NCBI RefSeq assembly: GCF_004087915.1
Contig: NZ_CP035108.1
Coordinates: 992,001-1,056,000 of the forward strand
DNA length: 64,000 nt
Direction: 5' to 3'
From: Geovibrio thiophilus
GTDB lineage: Bacteria; Chrysiogenota; Deferribacteres; Deferribacterales; Geovibrionaceae
Part shown: positions 9,672 to 18,800 of the stretch, in pieces
How positions within the stretch are numbered: the first letter of the stretch is position 1
How the letters are laid out: every line of letters starts with the position of its first letter
Translations under genes and position numbers: made by a program
The notes under the pieces: generated by a model
What the model was told of the DNA's origin: nothing
The model's database searches: none
What the model saw: only the letters and a program-made list of their open reading frames with translations

Positions 9672-10606
9672 CCGGCAAGCTCCGAGTTAAACCAAGTGGC
9701 GGATACCGCACTGTCTATGTCATAAACGGCAAGCTGTATTTCATCCATGAATTTGTGTATCTCCATTTCTCCCGCGTTATCCGGAGAAAAATCTTTTAAT
9801 CTCTGAAGCAGCAGGCTTGTTTTTTCCTTTACCGCTCCGCTGTTGGGAAGCCTTGAGGCGAAAACCGCCGCAGCCTCCGCACAGAAAGCCACAGAGCGGG
9901 GAAACTTAGTATCCTTAAGCAGGAAGCGTATTACCTCCGTGCCCACAATCTGTCTCTTAACCGCCTGTCTGTACATCTGATAGGCGCTGAGGGTTTTCAG
10001 CAGATTCATCCACACTATCCCCTCAAGGCTGCGCATCTTTTTCAGACTGCTTTCGGACAGAAGCAGCGCTCCGGCGTCCATTATTCTTGATGTGGTGTCG
10101 GCTCTTTCAAGCAGACGCCCCAAGTGAAGGAACGTGTGCGTATGGTTCCTGCTTAGACCTCCGGCGAGTATGCCCTCAAGCCTCTGACCGCCCTGTATCA
10201 CACGGGTGAGGAGCTGATAGCGTCCGCTGCGGGATAATATCGTATCTTTGTCCGTTTTCGCAAGGATATAAATCTCGTTGACCGCCTCCCACGCTTCTCT
10301 GGGGAGTATGTCCCTGCTTGTGCGCGCGTTTTCTCTCGCATAGGAGAGCGAACAGAGCATGGAGCCGGAGTTGCGCTGGTCGGTGAGAAGAAATGAGGTC
10401 ACATTCTGCTCACTCGCCTCATCGTACAGCCCGCTGAAATCCTCCTCAGAGCCGGTGATCTTCAGCAGACTGTGCCAGCCCACATCAGTCCCTTTAGGCA
10501 TATCAAGCAGAAGCCCCGTATACACATTCACCAGTTTTGCCGTGTTTTCCGTGCGCTCCATGTATCTTCCGAGCCAGTACACTCTGTTTGCGACTTTTGA
10601 CAGCAT
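9668..10606 (-). CDS. Alpha-E domain protein (DUF403)
   Basis: 312 residues beginning MLSKVANRVYWLGRYMERTENTAK, the conserved start of the alpha-E family, a predicted all-helical partner of circularly permuted ATP-grasp ligases. The open frame runs 38 codons further upstream, but GGAGGAGG sits 7 nt before this ATG and the family motif begins here. It starts 1 nt after the ATP-grasp stop and overlaps the peptidase start, so the three are co-translated. No catalytic motif is known; a structural or regulatory role in the ligase complex is inferred from consistent gene pairing. Confidence 0.85.
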   Translation of the reverse strand: MLSKVANRVYWLGRYMERTENTAKLVNVYTGLLLDMPKGTDVGWHSLLKITGSEEDFSGLYDEASEQNVTSFLLTDQRNSGSMLCSLSYARENARTSRDILPREAWEAVNEIYILAKTDKDTILSRSGRYQLLTRVIQGGQRLEGILAGGLSRNHTHTFLHLGRLLERADTTSRIMDAGALLLSESSLKKMRSLEGIVWMNLLKTLSAYQMYRQAVKRQIVGTEVIRFLLKDTKFPRSVAFCAEAAAVFASRLPNSGAVKEKTSLLLQRLKDFSPDNAGEMEIHKFMDEIQLAVYDIDSAVSATWFNSELAG

Positions 10607-10607
10607 A

Positions 10608-12056
10608 CTACGCCTCCTCCTCAATAACCCACGTGTCCTTGCTGCCGCCTCCCTGTGAGGAGTTGACAACGAGGGAGCCTTTTTTGAGCGCCACACGGGT
10701 GAGCCCTCCTGCGGTGACATAGGTTCCGGCGCCTTGCAGTATGAACGGGCGTAGGTCGATGTGGCGTCCGTCTATCCCGTCCTCTGTGAGGGTAGGCGTC
10801 ACGGAGAGGTTTAATGTCGGCTGTGCGATGTAGTTTCTTGGGTTCTGCTGTATCAGCCCGCGGAAAGTCTCAATCTGTTCCTTTGTGGAATGAGGACCCA
10901 CAAGCATGCCGTAACCGCCGGATTCGTTGGCGGGTTTCACCACAAGCTCGGGAAGATGCTCCAGCACGTATTTCATATGGTCTTCCCTGCGGCAGAGGAA
11001 GGTTTCCACATTTGGGATCAGCGGCTCCTCACCCAGAAAAAAGCGTATCATATCCGGCACATAGGCATAAACAACCTTGTCATCCGCCACCCCTGTTCCC
11101 GGGGCGTTCGCTATAGCGACATTCCCCGCCCTCCACGCGCGCATAAGCCCGGGAACGCCTAGGATCGAATCGCTCCTGAATACCTCGGGGTCGATGAAGT
11201 CATCGTCTATCCTCCGGTATATCACGTCCACAGGGGCAAGCCCCTCTATGGTTTTCATGTATACCCTGTTGTCATCGCTGACATGAAGGTCTGTCCCTTC
11301 CACAAGTTCCGCACCCATCTGCTGAGCAAGAAAAGCGTGTTCAAAGTAGGCGGAGTTGAATATTCCCGGAGTGAGCACTACTATCTCGGGGCTTGTCACC
11401 CCTGCGGGAGCGATGGACGTGAGCATATCGAACAGCTTGGAGGGGTAGTCGTCGACGGGGATAATATTTATATCTTTGAATAATTCGGGAAAAACTCTCT
11501 TTGTTATCTTGCGGTTCTCAAGCATGTACGAAACACCGGAGGGTACACGGAGATTATCCTCCAGAACGTACATTGTTCCGTGCTGATCCCGCACAAGGTC
11601 GCTTCCGCATATGTTTGCCCACGCGCCGTGAGCCGGCGTCATGCCTATACATTCCCTGCGGAAGTTGCGGGATGTGGTTATTACATCCTCGGGCACTACG
11701 CCTGCTTTGAGTGCTTCCTGAGAGTTGTACAGGTCGTTGATGAACATATTCAGCGCTTTCAGCCTCTGGGCGAGACCGTCTGAGATTTTTTTCCACTCAT
11801 CCCCGCACATGACACGGGGAATTATGTCAAAGGGCATGGCACGGTCTATGTTCGTGCCCTCTCCGTATACGGTGAATGTTATGCCCAGCTCTATTATTGC
11901 CGCTTCGGCTGTTTTTTTACGGGTGTATATGTCTCTGGATGAAAGTTTTCTCAGATGCTCGAAAAGCTCCCCGGAAGCCTTTCTGGGCGTTCCCTTCTTT
12001 TCCATTACTTCGTCAAAAAAATCCGACGGATCATAATCATTCCAGCCGATGGGCAT
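10608..12056 (-). CDS. Circularly permuted ATP-grasp protein (DUF404/DUF407)
   Basis: 482 residues from MPIGWNDYDPSDFFDEV, preceded by AAGGAGGAG; the frame is open further upstream without support. It shows the family landmarks YVLEDNLRVPSGVSYMLENR, DVIYRRIDDDFIDPEVF, NAPGTGVADDK and VVKPANESGGYGM, the last being nucleotide-binding segments of this permuted ATP-grasp fold. Relatives are predicted peptide or amide ligases encoded with alpha-E proteins, peptidases and often a transglutaminase-like protease; no transglutaminase gene is seen here. First gene of a three-gene minus-strand operon. Its leader would include the three-copy 157-nt repeat at 12197-12656 if transcription starts upstream of it. 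Confidence 0.88.
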   Translation of the reverse strand: MPIGWNDYDPSDFFDEVMEKKGTPRKASGELFEHLRKLSSRDIYTRKKTAEAAIIELGITFTVYGEGTNIDRAMPFDIIPRVMCGDEWKKISDGLAQRLKALNMFINDLYNSQEALKAGVVPEDVITTSRNFRRECIGMTPAHGAWANICGSDLVRDQHGTMYVLEDNLRVPSGVSYMLENRKITKRVFPELFKDINIIPVDDYPSKLFDMLTSIAPAGVTSPEIVVLTPGIFNSAYFEHAFLAQQMGAELVEGTDLHVSDDNRVYMKTIEGLAPVDVIYRRIDDDFIDPEVFRSDSILGVPGLMRAWRAGNVAIANAPGTGVADDKVVYAYVPDMIRFFLGEEPLIPNVETFLCRREDHMKYVLEHLPELVVKPANESGGYGMLVGPHSTKEQIETFRGLIQQNPRNYIAQPTLNLSVTPTLTEDGIDGRHIDLRPFILQGAGTYVTAGGLTRVALKKGSLVVNSSQGGGSKDTWVIEEEA

Positions 12057-12196
12057 GTCTCCTCCTTGGTGTGATTCAGATAATCGTTTCCGCCTCAGTT
12101 CATGAGGCGTTTTGGAGACCGTACGCAAAAAAATAAGTGATAAAAGATTATATTTATCCCTTATTCTACAGCTTTTTGTTCTTGTGTGTCAATATA

Positions 12197-12656
12197 TCAC
12201 GCAAATCCGCACATCCTGCCGTATTTGCGCACACGCTCGCAGCGGGATAAACCCGCTTTCGCTTCGCACGGCGCAGCCCCATCCATGGGACTGCTATGTC
12301 ACGCTATACTAAATGGCAGTATATATAAAAATAATCCGTACTTGCTGTCTTCATCACGCAAATCCGTACATCCTGCCGTATTTGCGCACACGCTCGCAGC
12401 GGGATAAACCCGCTTTCGCTTCGCACGGCGCAGCCCCATCCATGGGACTGCTATGTCACGCTATACTAAATGGCAGTATATATAAAAATAATCCGTACTT
12501 GCTGTCTTCATCACGCAAATCCGTACATCCTGCCGTATTTGCGCACACGCTCGCAGCGGGATAAACCCGCTTTCGCTTCGCACGGCGCAGCCCCATCCAT
12601 GGGACTGTTATGTCACGCTATACTAAATGGCAGTATATATAAAAATAATCCGTACT
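12197..12656 (-). repeat. Three tandem 157-nt repeats, each with a three-hairpin element
   Basis: Unit starts are at 12197, 12354 and 12511, an exact 157-nt period; copies differ at very few bases. In the minus-strand sense each unit has hairpin 1 (arms 12287-12293 and 12274-12280 in the first unit, loop with ATGGA), hairpin 2 (12241-12257, loop around TTTAT) and hairpin 3 (12199-12230, loop GCAGGATGTR). The core is about 95 nt and the remaining 62 nt is an AT-rich spacer with its own short palindrome. The sense strand is that of the downstream ATP-grasp operon. It belongs to the same family as 13285-13473 and 18801-19127. Confidence 0.9.
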
Positions 12657-12709
12657 TTACATATTGTGGGCGGCGGGTAAGAATATATAAAAGAGGGTAG
12701 GAGGAAATA

Positions 12710-13252
12710 ATGAAAAATGTTCTGGTTATGACGGGCAGCCCGAGAAAGGGCGGCAACAGCGATTTGATGGCTGACGCCTTTATTGAAGGGGTGAAATCTG
12801 CCGGACATTCAGTGGTAAAGTTTGAGACGGCATTTAAGAATATAAAAGGGTGCAGGGCTTGCAATTCCTGTTTTTCCAAAGGAAAGGCATGTGTTTTTGA
12901 TGATGATTTCAATGAACTCGCTCCTCATCTTGAAAAGGCGGATGTGCTTGTATTTGCCGCTCCTCTGTACTGTTTTTCTTTTCCGGCGCAGCTTAAAGCG
13001 GCTATAGACAAGTTTTACTCTTTTTACATAACAGAACACCCGCTGGCTGTTAAGGAGTGCTGTCTTCTCACATGCGGGGCGGATGAGGGGGAAGAGGTTT
13101 TTGAAGGGATGGTGAAGATGTATGAACATCTTGCCGCCTACAGCGGCTGGGTTGACAGAGGAAAGCTTCTAGTTGCGGGTGTTGCCGAAAAAGGGGATGT
13201 GAAAAACACTGACAGTCTCGGAAAAGCAAAGGAACTGGGTGCTGGCATTTAA
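12710..13252 (+). CDS. NADPH-dependent FMN reductase / flavodoxin-fold oxidoreductase
   Basis: 180 residues with a Rossmann-like flavodoxin start (VLVMTGSPRKGGNSDLM) whose SPRxGGNS loop binds FMN phosphate. CRACNSC near residue 48 resembles the Cys pattern of the iron-sulfur flavoprotein/multimeric flavodoxin group, but only three or four Cys are present, so a cluster is uncertain. AAPLYCFSFPAQLKAAIDKFYS is the family's flavin and dimer segment. AGGAGG lies before the ATG at 12710. The gene stands alone on the plus strand and ends in the hairpin repeat shared with the convergent peroxiredoxin. Confidence 0.85.
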   Translation: MKNVLVMTGSPRKGGNSDLMADAFIEGVKSAGHSVVKFETAFKNIKGCRACNSCFSKGKACVFDDDFNELAPHLEKADVLVFAAPLYCFSFPAQLKAAIDKFYSFYITEHPLAVKECCLLTCGADEGEEVFEGMVKMYEHLAAYSGWVDRGKLLVAGVAEKGDVKNTDSLGKAKELGAGI

Positions 13253-13284
13253 TCCTGCGTTCTGCTTGAACAGATTAAGGGAAA

Positions 13285-13473
13285 CGCTCCCATGGAAGGG
13301 AGCGCGCCGTGCGTAGCGAAGGGCGGTTGACCCGCCCGCGAGCGTGTGTAAACAATTTCCAAGGATGGGAAATTGTTTACAGGCAAGACAGAAGGGAGCG
13401 CGCCGTGTGCAGCGAAGCCCTGCTTAGCAGGGCGCGAGCGTGTGTAAAAATCCGGCAGGATGCGCGGATTTTT
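13285..13473 (+). repeat. Two copies of the three-hairpin repeat family
   Basis: Copy one (13285-13380) is complete: hairpin 1 13285-13304 (loop ATGGAA), hairpin 2 13321-13337, and hairpin 3 13348-13380 with a perfect 13-bp stem and loop AAGGATG. Copy two (13391-13473) keeps only the right arm of hairpin 1, then hairpin 2 (arms 13417-13423 and 13427-13433) and hairpin 3 (arms 13446-13454 and 13465-13473, loop GCAGGATGCG). Stem sequences differ between copies but pair in each. The last hairpin, with T-rich flank, sits between the two convergent stops and may also terminate transcription. Confidence 0.9.
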
Positions 13474-13477
13474 ATTG

Positions 13478-14074
13478 TTAAGACTGATGTCCCGCAGGGT
13501 TCTTTTTGAAGAACTCTTTTTTCTTTTCGGGATCGGGTATCATTGTGTCTTTTCCGGGTGTCCAGCCTGCGGGGCAAACCTCACCGTGCTTGGCAACGAA
13601 CTGAAGCGCGTCAAGGCTTCTGAGAACCTCATCAACGTTTCTGCCTATACCAAGAGCGTGGATAAGCTCAAACTGGACAACGCCTTCGGGATCGATGACG
13701 AAGGTTGCTCTGAGTGCCATTCCTTCGGGAAGAAGCACGCCGTAGTCCTCGGAGATTTTCTTAGTGAAATCCGCGACAAGGGGGTAGGAGATTTCGCCGA
13801 GACCGCCTTCTGTGCGGGGAGTGTTTATCCATGCGAGGTGTGAGAATTTGCTGTCAGTTGAAACTCCCACAATCTGCGCGTTTCTCTTCGCAAACTCGGG
13901 TGCTGCGTCTGAAAGTGCTGTGATTTCGGTGGGGCAAACAAATGTGAAGTCGAGGGGGTAGAAGAAAAGAACAACCCATTTTCCTCTGTAGCTTTCGAGG
14001 CTGACGTCTTTAAATTCTTTTCCCACAACGGATATTTCTTTAAAAAGGGGTGCTTGTTTTGTTACAAGGCTCAT
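13478..14074 (-). CDS. Typical 2-Cys peroxiredoxin (AhpC/Prx1 type)
   Basis: 198 residues. The peroxidatic Cys is in FYPLDFTFVCPTEI near residue 49, and the resolving Cys is in EVCPAGWTPG near residue 170, the arrangement of typical 2-Cys enzymes that reduce H2O2 and organic peroxides. A C-terminal tail with KKKEFFKKN is present. Two in-frame ATGs exist; AGGAGG directly abuts the first (14080), so the second at 14074 (MSLVTKQAP) with 6-nt spacing is preferred. A separate reductase subunit (AhpF) is not adjacent. It has its own strong promoter at 14108-14136. Confidence 0.95.
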   Translation of the reverse strand: MSLVTKQAPLFKEISVVGKEFKDVSLESYRGKWVVLFFYPLDFTFVCPTEITALSDAAPEFAKRNAQIVGVSTDSKFSHLAWINTPRTEGGLGEISYPLVADFTKKISEDYGVLLPEGMALRATFVIDPEGVVQFELIHALGIGRNVDEVLRSLDALQFVAKHGEVCPAGWTPGKDTMIPDPEKKKEFFKKNPAGHQS

Positions 14075-14107
14075 TGGCATCCTCCTGAGTGATGTAGTGT
14101 ATGTTTA

Positions 14108-14136
14108 AGGATATTCCATACCCGGGAGGTTGTCAA
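14108..14136 (-). promoter_or_regulatory. Sigma-70 promoter of the peroxiredoxin gene
   Basis: On the minus strand TTGACA (14136-14131) and TATCCT (14113-14108) are separated by 17 nt, 34 nt before the chosen ATG. This is one of the best promoter matches in the window. No convincing PerR or OxyR box was recognised around it. Confidence 0.6.
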
Positions 14137-14167
14137 TAGGATAATATCATTTAGCAAGTAATAATTT

Positions 14168-14623
14168 TTATTGCTTAGGTTCCTTAGTATTTTTTATCTC
14201 TTCAATGTGCTTATGCCATACGATTTTGGATATAACATTTCTATTGAAGTTGGAAAGCCTTATGTATTCCAGACCGCATCTGCTGCCCTGAGCCCAGACT
14301 ATGCGAACTGTAAGCGGCTGGAGCTCGATTTTTGAGCGCATATTGTAGTAATGATCGCATTTCATACATTTGGGGAAGGTTATCGCGTTTTTAGTTCTGA
14401 GCTCTACAATATCTCCGGGTTTTAGGCTGCCGTTATGAATTATCTGCATGCCGCCTTCGCTCATGTCTAAAGTTTTGCTCATGAAGCAGCCGCCGCTGTA
14501 AGCCCTTGAGCCATCGTCACCTTCTTCAAAGAAGAAGCCGCACATCTTTATTGCGACCTTGGCTCTGATGAAATTTCTCCGGTTAGTCATAACCGATTCG
14601 CTGGTTTCCTGAAGTTCTGTCAT
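14168..14623 (-). CDS. PilZ domain protein (c-di-GMP binding)
   Basis: 151 residues. The N-terminal RRNFIRAKVAI gives the RxxxR c-di-GMP motif and DMSEGGMQI the D/NxSxxG motif, in the correct order for a single PilZ domain. CMKCDHYYN in the middle is an unusual Cys pair inserted in the barrel. The tail is short and charged. PilZ proteins act as c-di-GMP readouts controlling motility or envelope functions; no partner gene is adjacent. The start is MTELQETS with AGG 8 nt upstream; a second Met at residue 12 is possible. Confidence 0.85.
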   Translation of the reverse strand: MTELQETSESVMTNRRNFIRAKVAIKMCGFFFEEGDDGSRAYSGGCFMSKTLDMSEGGMQIIHNGSLKPGDIVELRTKNAITFPKCMKCDHYYNMRSKIELQPLTVRIVWAQGSRCGLEYIRLSNFNRNVISKIVWHKHIEEIKNTKEPKQ

Positions 14624-14667
14624 AATAATACCTGTTAATCTATTGTATATATGTGTTAATATTTCTT

Positions 14668-14696
14668 CTGCAATAATTTTTGTAGTATTATTGCAG
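14668..14696. promoter_or_regulatory. Palindromic operator candidate between pilZ and nitronate monooxygenase
   Basis: Perfect 10-bp inverted repeat, arms 14668-14677 (CTGCAATAAT) and 14687-14696, centres 19 bp apart, in a 211-bp divergent intergenic region. A further 6-bp palindrome (GCACAA...TTGTGC) lies at 14780-14800. TTGTAA 14768-14773 and TATTTT 14791-14796 could be the plus-strand promoter. The regulator is unknown. Confidence 0.45.
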
Positions 14697-14834
14697 TATA
14701 TTTTGGTTTGTCAACTATAATACATAAGTTATATTTTTATCCTGCCAATGCAAGGGTTATATATTTCTTGTAAAATGCGGCACAATAATTTATTTTGTGC
14801 GGACTACAATTAATTTGCAATTTCGGAGTAAAAA

Positions 14835-16265
14835 ATGAGTCATCCACTTATTATACAAGGCGGAATGGGTGCTGCGGTCTCTAACTGGGTTCTCGCCGGA
14901 GAGGTCTCAAGACAGGGGCAGCTCGGTGTGGTTTCAGGCGTTGCCATGGATATTATTTTCGCCAGAAGACTTCAGGAAGGGGACAAGGGGGGGCATATGA
15001 GACGTGCTCTCGCTGCGTTTCCTTTTCAGGACGCCGCTGCGAAGATTCTGAAAAAATATTTCAGGGAGGACGGGCTGACGGCGCAGGGCAGATACATGAA
15101 CGTGCCCATGCACAGCGTGAATTCGTCCAAAGAGCTTATTGAACTCACTGTCGCCGCCAACTTCGCTGAGGTTTATCTCGCCAAGGAAGGTCACAGCGGC
15201 AAAGTGGGCATAAACCTGCTTGAAAAAATACAGCTTCCCAATCTCGCCTCTCTTTACGGAGCGATGCTTGCCGGAGTTGACTATGTCATCATGGGAGCAG
15301 GCATTCCCCGAGAGATTCCGGGCATACTCGATCGTTTTTCCGAAAACCTCAAGGGGGATATGAGGCTCAATGTGGAAGGCGCTCTCAAGGATGAAAGCTT
15401 TCATGTATCTCTTGATCCTAAGGAACTTTTCGGCGGCGGGCTCCCTTCGCTCAAGCGCCCCGATTTTCTCGCTATAGTATCCTCAAACGTACTCGCTACT
15501 ACTATGATCAAGAAGTCCACAGGCAAAGTGGACGGTCTTGTGGTTGAATACCCCATTGCGGGCGGGCACAATGCGCCTCCCAGAGGCGGTATAACTCTTG
15601 ATGATTCAGGTGAGCCTGTTTACGGAGAGAAGGACTTTATTGATCTTGAAAAGCTCAGGTCTCTTGAGGTTCCCTTCTGGCTTGCGGGCGCTTTCGGTGA
15701 GGCGCACAAGCTGAAAGAGGCTATAAAGAAAGGCGCGGCGGGCGTTCAGCTCGGAACCGCTTTTGCTTTCTGCAAGGAATCAGGGCTTGATGAAAAACTT
15801 AAAAAAGCTATTCTCTCCTTCGGCAAGTTTGAAGTGAAGACAGATATATTCGCCTCTCCCACAGGCTTTCCCTTTAAGGTGCTTAAGGTGCTCGGTACAC
15901 TTTCCGAGGCTTCCGAATACGCGGCAAGACCCAGAATCTGCAATCTTGGTTATCTGCGCACCCTGTTCAGAAAGGATGACGGAACAGTGGGCTACCGGTG
16001 CCCCGCCGAACCTGTTAAGTCATATATTGAGAAGGGCGGCAGGGAAGAGGACACAGAAGGGCGCAAATGCCTCTGCAACGGTCTTCTCGCCAATATCGGT
16101 CACGCCACGCAGTACATGAACGGCTATTTCGAGAAGCCTCTGGTAACAGCAGGCTCATGCTTCGCGACCGTTAAGGAGTTTCTCAGAAACGGCAACTGCT
16201 CCTTCAGCGCGAAGGAAATTATAGAGTATGTTTTGGGCGATCTCAAAACAGTTGAACAGGAATAG
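14835..16265 (+). CDS. Nitronate monooxygenase-family flavoprotein
   Basis: 476 residues. IIQGGMGAAVSNWVLAGEVS at the N-terminus, YPIAGGHNAPPRGG in the middle and AAGVQLGTAFAFCKESG later are the FMN-binding landmarks of the NMO/2-nitropropane dioxygenase TIM-barrel family. At 476 residues it is longer than simple NMOs (about 330). The extra C-terminal part contains Cys-rich segments (CNLGYLRTLFRK, CPAEP, KCLCNG) that set it in a distinct subfamily common in anaerobes, whose substrate is not established. GGAG precedes the ATG. Monocistronic, followed by a clear terminator. Confidence 0.85.
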   Translation: MSHPLIIQGGMGAAVSNWVLAGEVSRQGQLGVVSGVAMDIIFARRLQEGDKGGHMRRALAAFPFQDAAAKILKKYFREDGLTAQGRYMNVPMHSVNSSKELIELTVAANFAEVYLAKEGHSGKVGINLLEKIQLPNLASLYGAMLAGVDYVIMGAGIPREIPGILDRFSENLKGDMRLNVEGALKDESFHVSLDPKELFGGGLPSLKRPDFLAIVSSNVLATTMIKKSTGKVDGLVVEYPIAGGHNAPPRGGITLDDSGEPVYGEKDFIDLEKLRSLEVPFWLAGAFGEAHKLKEAIKKGAAGVQLGTAFAFCKESGLDEKLKKAILSFGKFEVKTDIFASPTGFPFKVLKVLGTLSEASEYAARPRICNLGYLRTLFRKDDGTVGYRCPAEPVKSYIEKGGREEDTEGRKCLCNGLLANIGHATQYMNGYFEKPLVTAGSCFATVKEFLRNGNCSFSAKEIIEYVLGDLKTVEQE

Positions 16266-16289
16266 AACTATTTCAAAGATAACAATGAC

Positions 16290-16323
16290 AAGCCCGCCGG
16301 ATACAAGCCTGCGGGCTTTTTTT
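16290..16323 (+). terminator. Rho-independent terminator after the NMO-like gene
   Basis: 8-bp stem AAGCCCGC (16290-16297) with GCGGGCTT (16311-16318), 13-nt loop, T-run to 16323, located 25 nt after the stop codon. Confidence 0.85.
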
Positions 16324-16457
16324 ATTGTATAGCTGATTGCTATGATTATATAAGACTAAATCAGTGTTAAATTTTTATTGAACATACGTCTGATCGGAGC
16401 TATTATTAAGGCTTAAACTCTATATCTGCTACACAATAAGAGTTCAGGGGCTGATTT

Positions 16458-18410
16458 ATGTTTGATATATCAATAAAAAAGAAACTCGCAGTTTTTGTTC
16501 TCGGTGCGTCGCTGGTTGTTTTTGTCGGTCTTTTCTTATATATGCTCAATCTTACCAGAGACATATCCAAGTCTGTATTCACAAAGACAGCCGATAATCT
16601 TGTTTATTCTCTTAATGAAAAGCTCGCGGCGAAGGACGATGTTGGGCTTACCAATGCTCTTGCCGTTGTAAACAATCAGGCTGTGGTTGAAGCTCTTGTT
16701 ACCGGAAACCGGGAGCTTGCCATAGAGCCGCTTCAGAAGCTTTCTGACAGCTTCAGGGAAAATACAAAGCTTAAGAATGTCCAGATTCATATACATACTG
16801 CGGATATAAAATCTTTTCTGCGTGCGTGGAATCCGAAGAAATACGGGGACGACCTCAGTTCCTTCCGCTATTCGCTGATTGAGATGAAGAAAACCCGCAA
16901 GCCCATGGTTGTTTTTGAAATAGGTGTAGCAGGACTTTCCCACAGGGCGATTGTGCCGATTTTCCATGAAGGCGCATACATCGGCTCAATGGAGTTTATT
17001 CAGGGAATCAATTCCATTGTCGATGAACTGAGTGAACGGGGAACTGATATGCTGATGCTTATGGATCAGAAATATCTTGATATAGCTGAAGAGGCGCGGG
17101 AAAACCCTAAAATGGGCAGGTATGTTGTTGCTCAGAAAAATTTCAGTGTTGAACTCGCGGACGCAGTCAAGGATATAGATGTCGCTGCCCTTGTGAATGA
17201 AGGATACTCCGAGATCGGAGGGTATTTTGTCACAGCAGTTCCAGCAAAAGGCTTAGGCGGTATGGAGATAGGTTACTTCCTGCTGGCGGAGAAAACCGAA
17301 AAGATTATGGGTGAGATAAACGAAGCAAATCACATGGTAAAGATATTTATGTTGGGTGCGGCTGCTCTGGTGGTCACTATCCTCATGGTAATGTTTGCCG
17401 TGCTTAATATTCTTGTTTTCAGACGTGTTAAGATCTTGGCGGAAATGTTTGAGGAGATCTCCAGAGGTGAAGGGGATCTTACCAGAAGAATAAACAGCAG
17501 GGTGCATGACGAGCTTGGCGTGCTCTGCGATCATTTTGACAGGTTTATATCGAAAATAAACGGGATCATTTCCGAAGTGAAGCTGAACGCCGCAGGAGTG
17601 GCATCGGGCAACTCGGAACTGGCTTCTACGACTGATCAGTTCAGCAGCACCTTTCAGGAGCAGGCGGCACAGGTTTCCGGCGTTGCCGCCGCACTGGAGG
17701 AGATGAGCGCCTCAGCGGGTGAAATTAACGCAAGCCTGACCGACGGCATAAGTTTTTCCGAAACTGCCTCCGAAACCGTTGAAAACGGACGCAGACAGCT
17801 CACGGAGGCTGTGGACAGGATTGAGGGGATCCGCATGGAGACGGGCAGACTCGCCGGCTCCATTGACAAGCTCGGTGAGGCATCTTCCAGAATAGGTGAT
17901 ATTATCAGTGTGATAAACGATATTGCGGATCAGACAAACCTTCTTGCGCTGAATGCCGCTATCGAAGCCGCAAGAGCAGGTGAGGCAGGCAGAGGCTTTG
18001 CCGTCGTAGCCGATGAGGTTCGTAAACTGGCGGAAAGGACACAGAACGCCACCAAAGAGGTAGGCAGTCTCATATCAAGTCTTCAGACGGAGACGAAAAG
18101 CGCTTCAGCTCATATGGGCAGCGCCGAGAAAACTGTGGACGAAGGTGTCGGGGCTATCAAGGAAGTTGACGGATATTTTAATAATATTGTAGAGGCGGTT
18201 AACGACATCCGCTCCGCAATGGCAGTGATAAGAACCGCTGTGGATGAACAGGGAAGGGCGATAGCCGGAACAAATGAGAATGTTCAGGTTATATCTGCGG
18301 GTGTCGAGGAGAGCTCATCCGGAATGACAGAGGTCAGCCGGACAGTCACCGATCTCCAGAGGCTCGCGGAAGAGCTTGATTCTCTGGTGAGAAAATTCAG
18401 AACAGAATAG
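16458..18410 (+). CDS. Methyl-accepting chemotaxis protein with periplasmic Cache-type sensor
   Basis: 650 residues. TM1 is about residues 10-31. A periplasmic sensor of about 260 residues follows with [20 protein letters not shown], resembling double-Cache sensors. TM2 is about 295-320, then HAMP and a long signalling coiled coil. The highly conserved tip [19 protein letters not shown] is present, so it should couple to CheA/CheW. No C-terminal NWETF-like tether is present. Flanked by terminators, so monocistronic. A weak sigma-28-like match precedes it. The ligand is unknown. Confidence 0.95.
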   Translation: MFDISIKKKLAVFVLGASLVVFVGLFLYMLNLTRDISKSVFTKTADNLVYSLNEKLAAKDDVGLTNALAVVNNQAVVEALVTGNRELAIEPLQKLSDSFRENTKLKNVQIHIHTADIKSFLRAWNPKKYGDDLSSFRYSLIEMKKTRKPMVVFEIGVAGLSHRAIVPIFHEGAYIGSMEFIQGINSIVDELSERGTDMLMLMDQKYLDIAEEARENPKMGRYVVAQKNFSVELADAVKDIDVAALVNEGYSEIGGYFVTAVPAKGLGGMEIGYFLLAEKTEKIMGEINEANHMVKIFMLGAAALVVTILMVMFAVLNILVFRRVKILAEMFEEISRGEGDLTRRINSRVHDELGVLCDHFDRFISKINGIISEVKLNAAGVASGNSELASTTDQFSSTFQEQAAQVSGVAAALEEMSASAGEINASLTDGISFSETASETVENGRRQLTEAVDRIEGIRMETGRLAGSIDKLGEASSRIGDIISVINDIADQTNLLALNAAIEAARAGEAGRGFAVVADEVRKLAERTQNATKEVGSLISSLQTETKSASAHMGSAEKTVDEGVGAIKEVDGYFNNIVEAVNDIRSAMAVIRTAVDEQGRAIAGTNENVQVISAGVEESSSGMTEVSRTVTDLQRLAEELDSLVRKFRTE

Positions 18411-18425
18411 ACATGCAATACTCAA

Positions 18426-18457
18426 GCCGCTTTCCGCAAGGGTGAGCGGCATTTTTT
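18426..18457 (+). terminator. Rho-independent terminator after the chemoreceptor gene
   Basis: GCCGCT (18426-18431) pairs with AGCGGC (18445-18450) and is followed by ATTTTTT, 15 nt after the stop. Confidence 0.8.
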
Positions 18458-18682
18458 AACGCGGTTTTTATTCATCGCTTGATCTGAAAAGAATATTAAT
18501 TTAATATCAAATGTTTTGTTGTGCGTTGCCGTCGTGTGCGGTTTACGTATTTTCGATTATCGACTAACTCTTTCATAATTATTGTTATTTGTATCTGTAC
18601 AGTTTTCGGGAAGGCGGACATAAAACGTCTGAATCATAACGGATACAGGTCTGCCGATAGTTGGGAAACGGACTGGTGGGCG

Positions 18683-18776
18683 GTGATTGAAATCCCCCCT
18701 CGTTCCCCCTTTGTTAAAGGAGGATGGAGATTCTCCGGTTGCGCTTCAGAATGACACACCGAACGGCGTCACTCTG
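18683..18776. repeat. Two generic intergenic repeat motifs
   Basis: A C-rich/G-rich imperfect hairpin (arms 18705-18712 and 18716-18723) is followed by a CAGAATGAC...GTCACTCTG inverted repeat (18747-18755 and 18768-18776). Both look like the short dispersed intergenic repeats seen in many Gram-negative genomes. The rest of 18458-18800 shows no credible gene; the 77-codon frame at 18521-18754 runs into these repeats and has no ribosome site. Confidence 0.55.
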
Positions 18777-18800
18777 AGCTTATGCGAAGAGTCTCAATAA

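Noticed and set aside
12112-12700. Long plus-strand open frames across the tandem repeats
   Set aside because: They repeat the same peptide only because of the 157-nt repeats, shift frame with each unit (157 is not a multiple of three), and have no ribosome site.
16414-16439. Sigma-28-like promoter before the chemoreceptor gene
   Set aside because: TAAA is present but only five of eight -10 positions match; not convincing.
18521-18754. 77-codon plus-strand frame
   Set aside because: Runs into generic intergenic repeats, no ribosome site, no protein-like composition.
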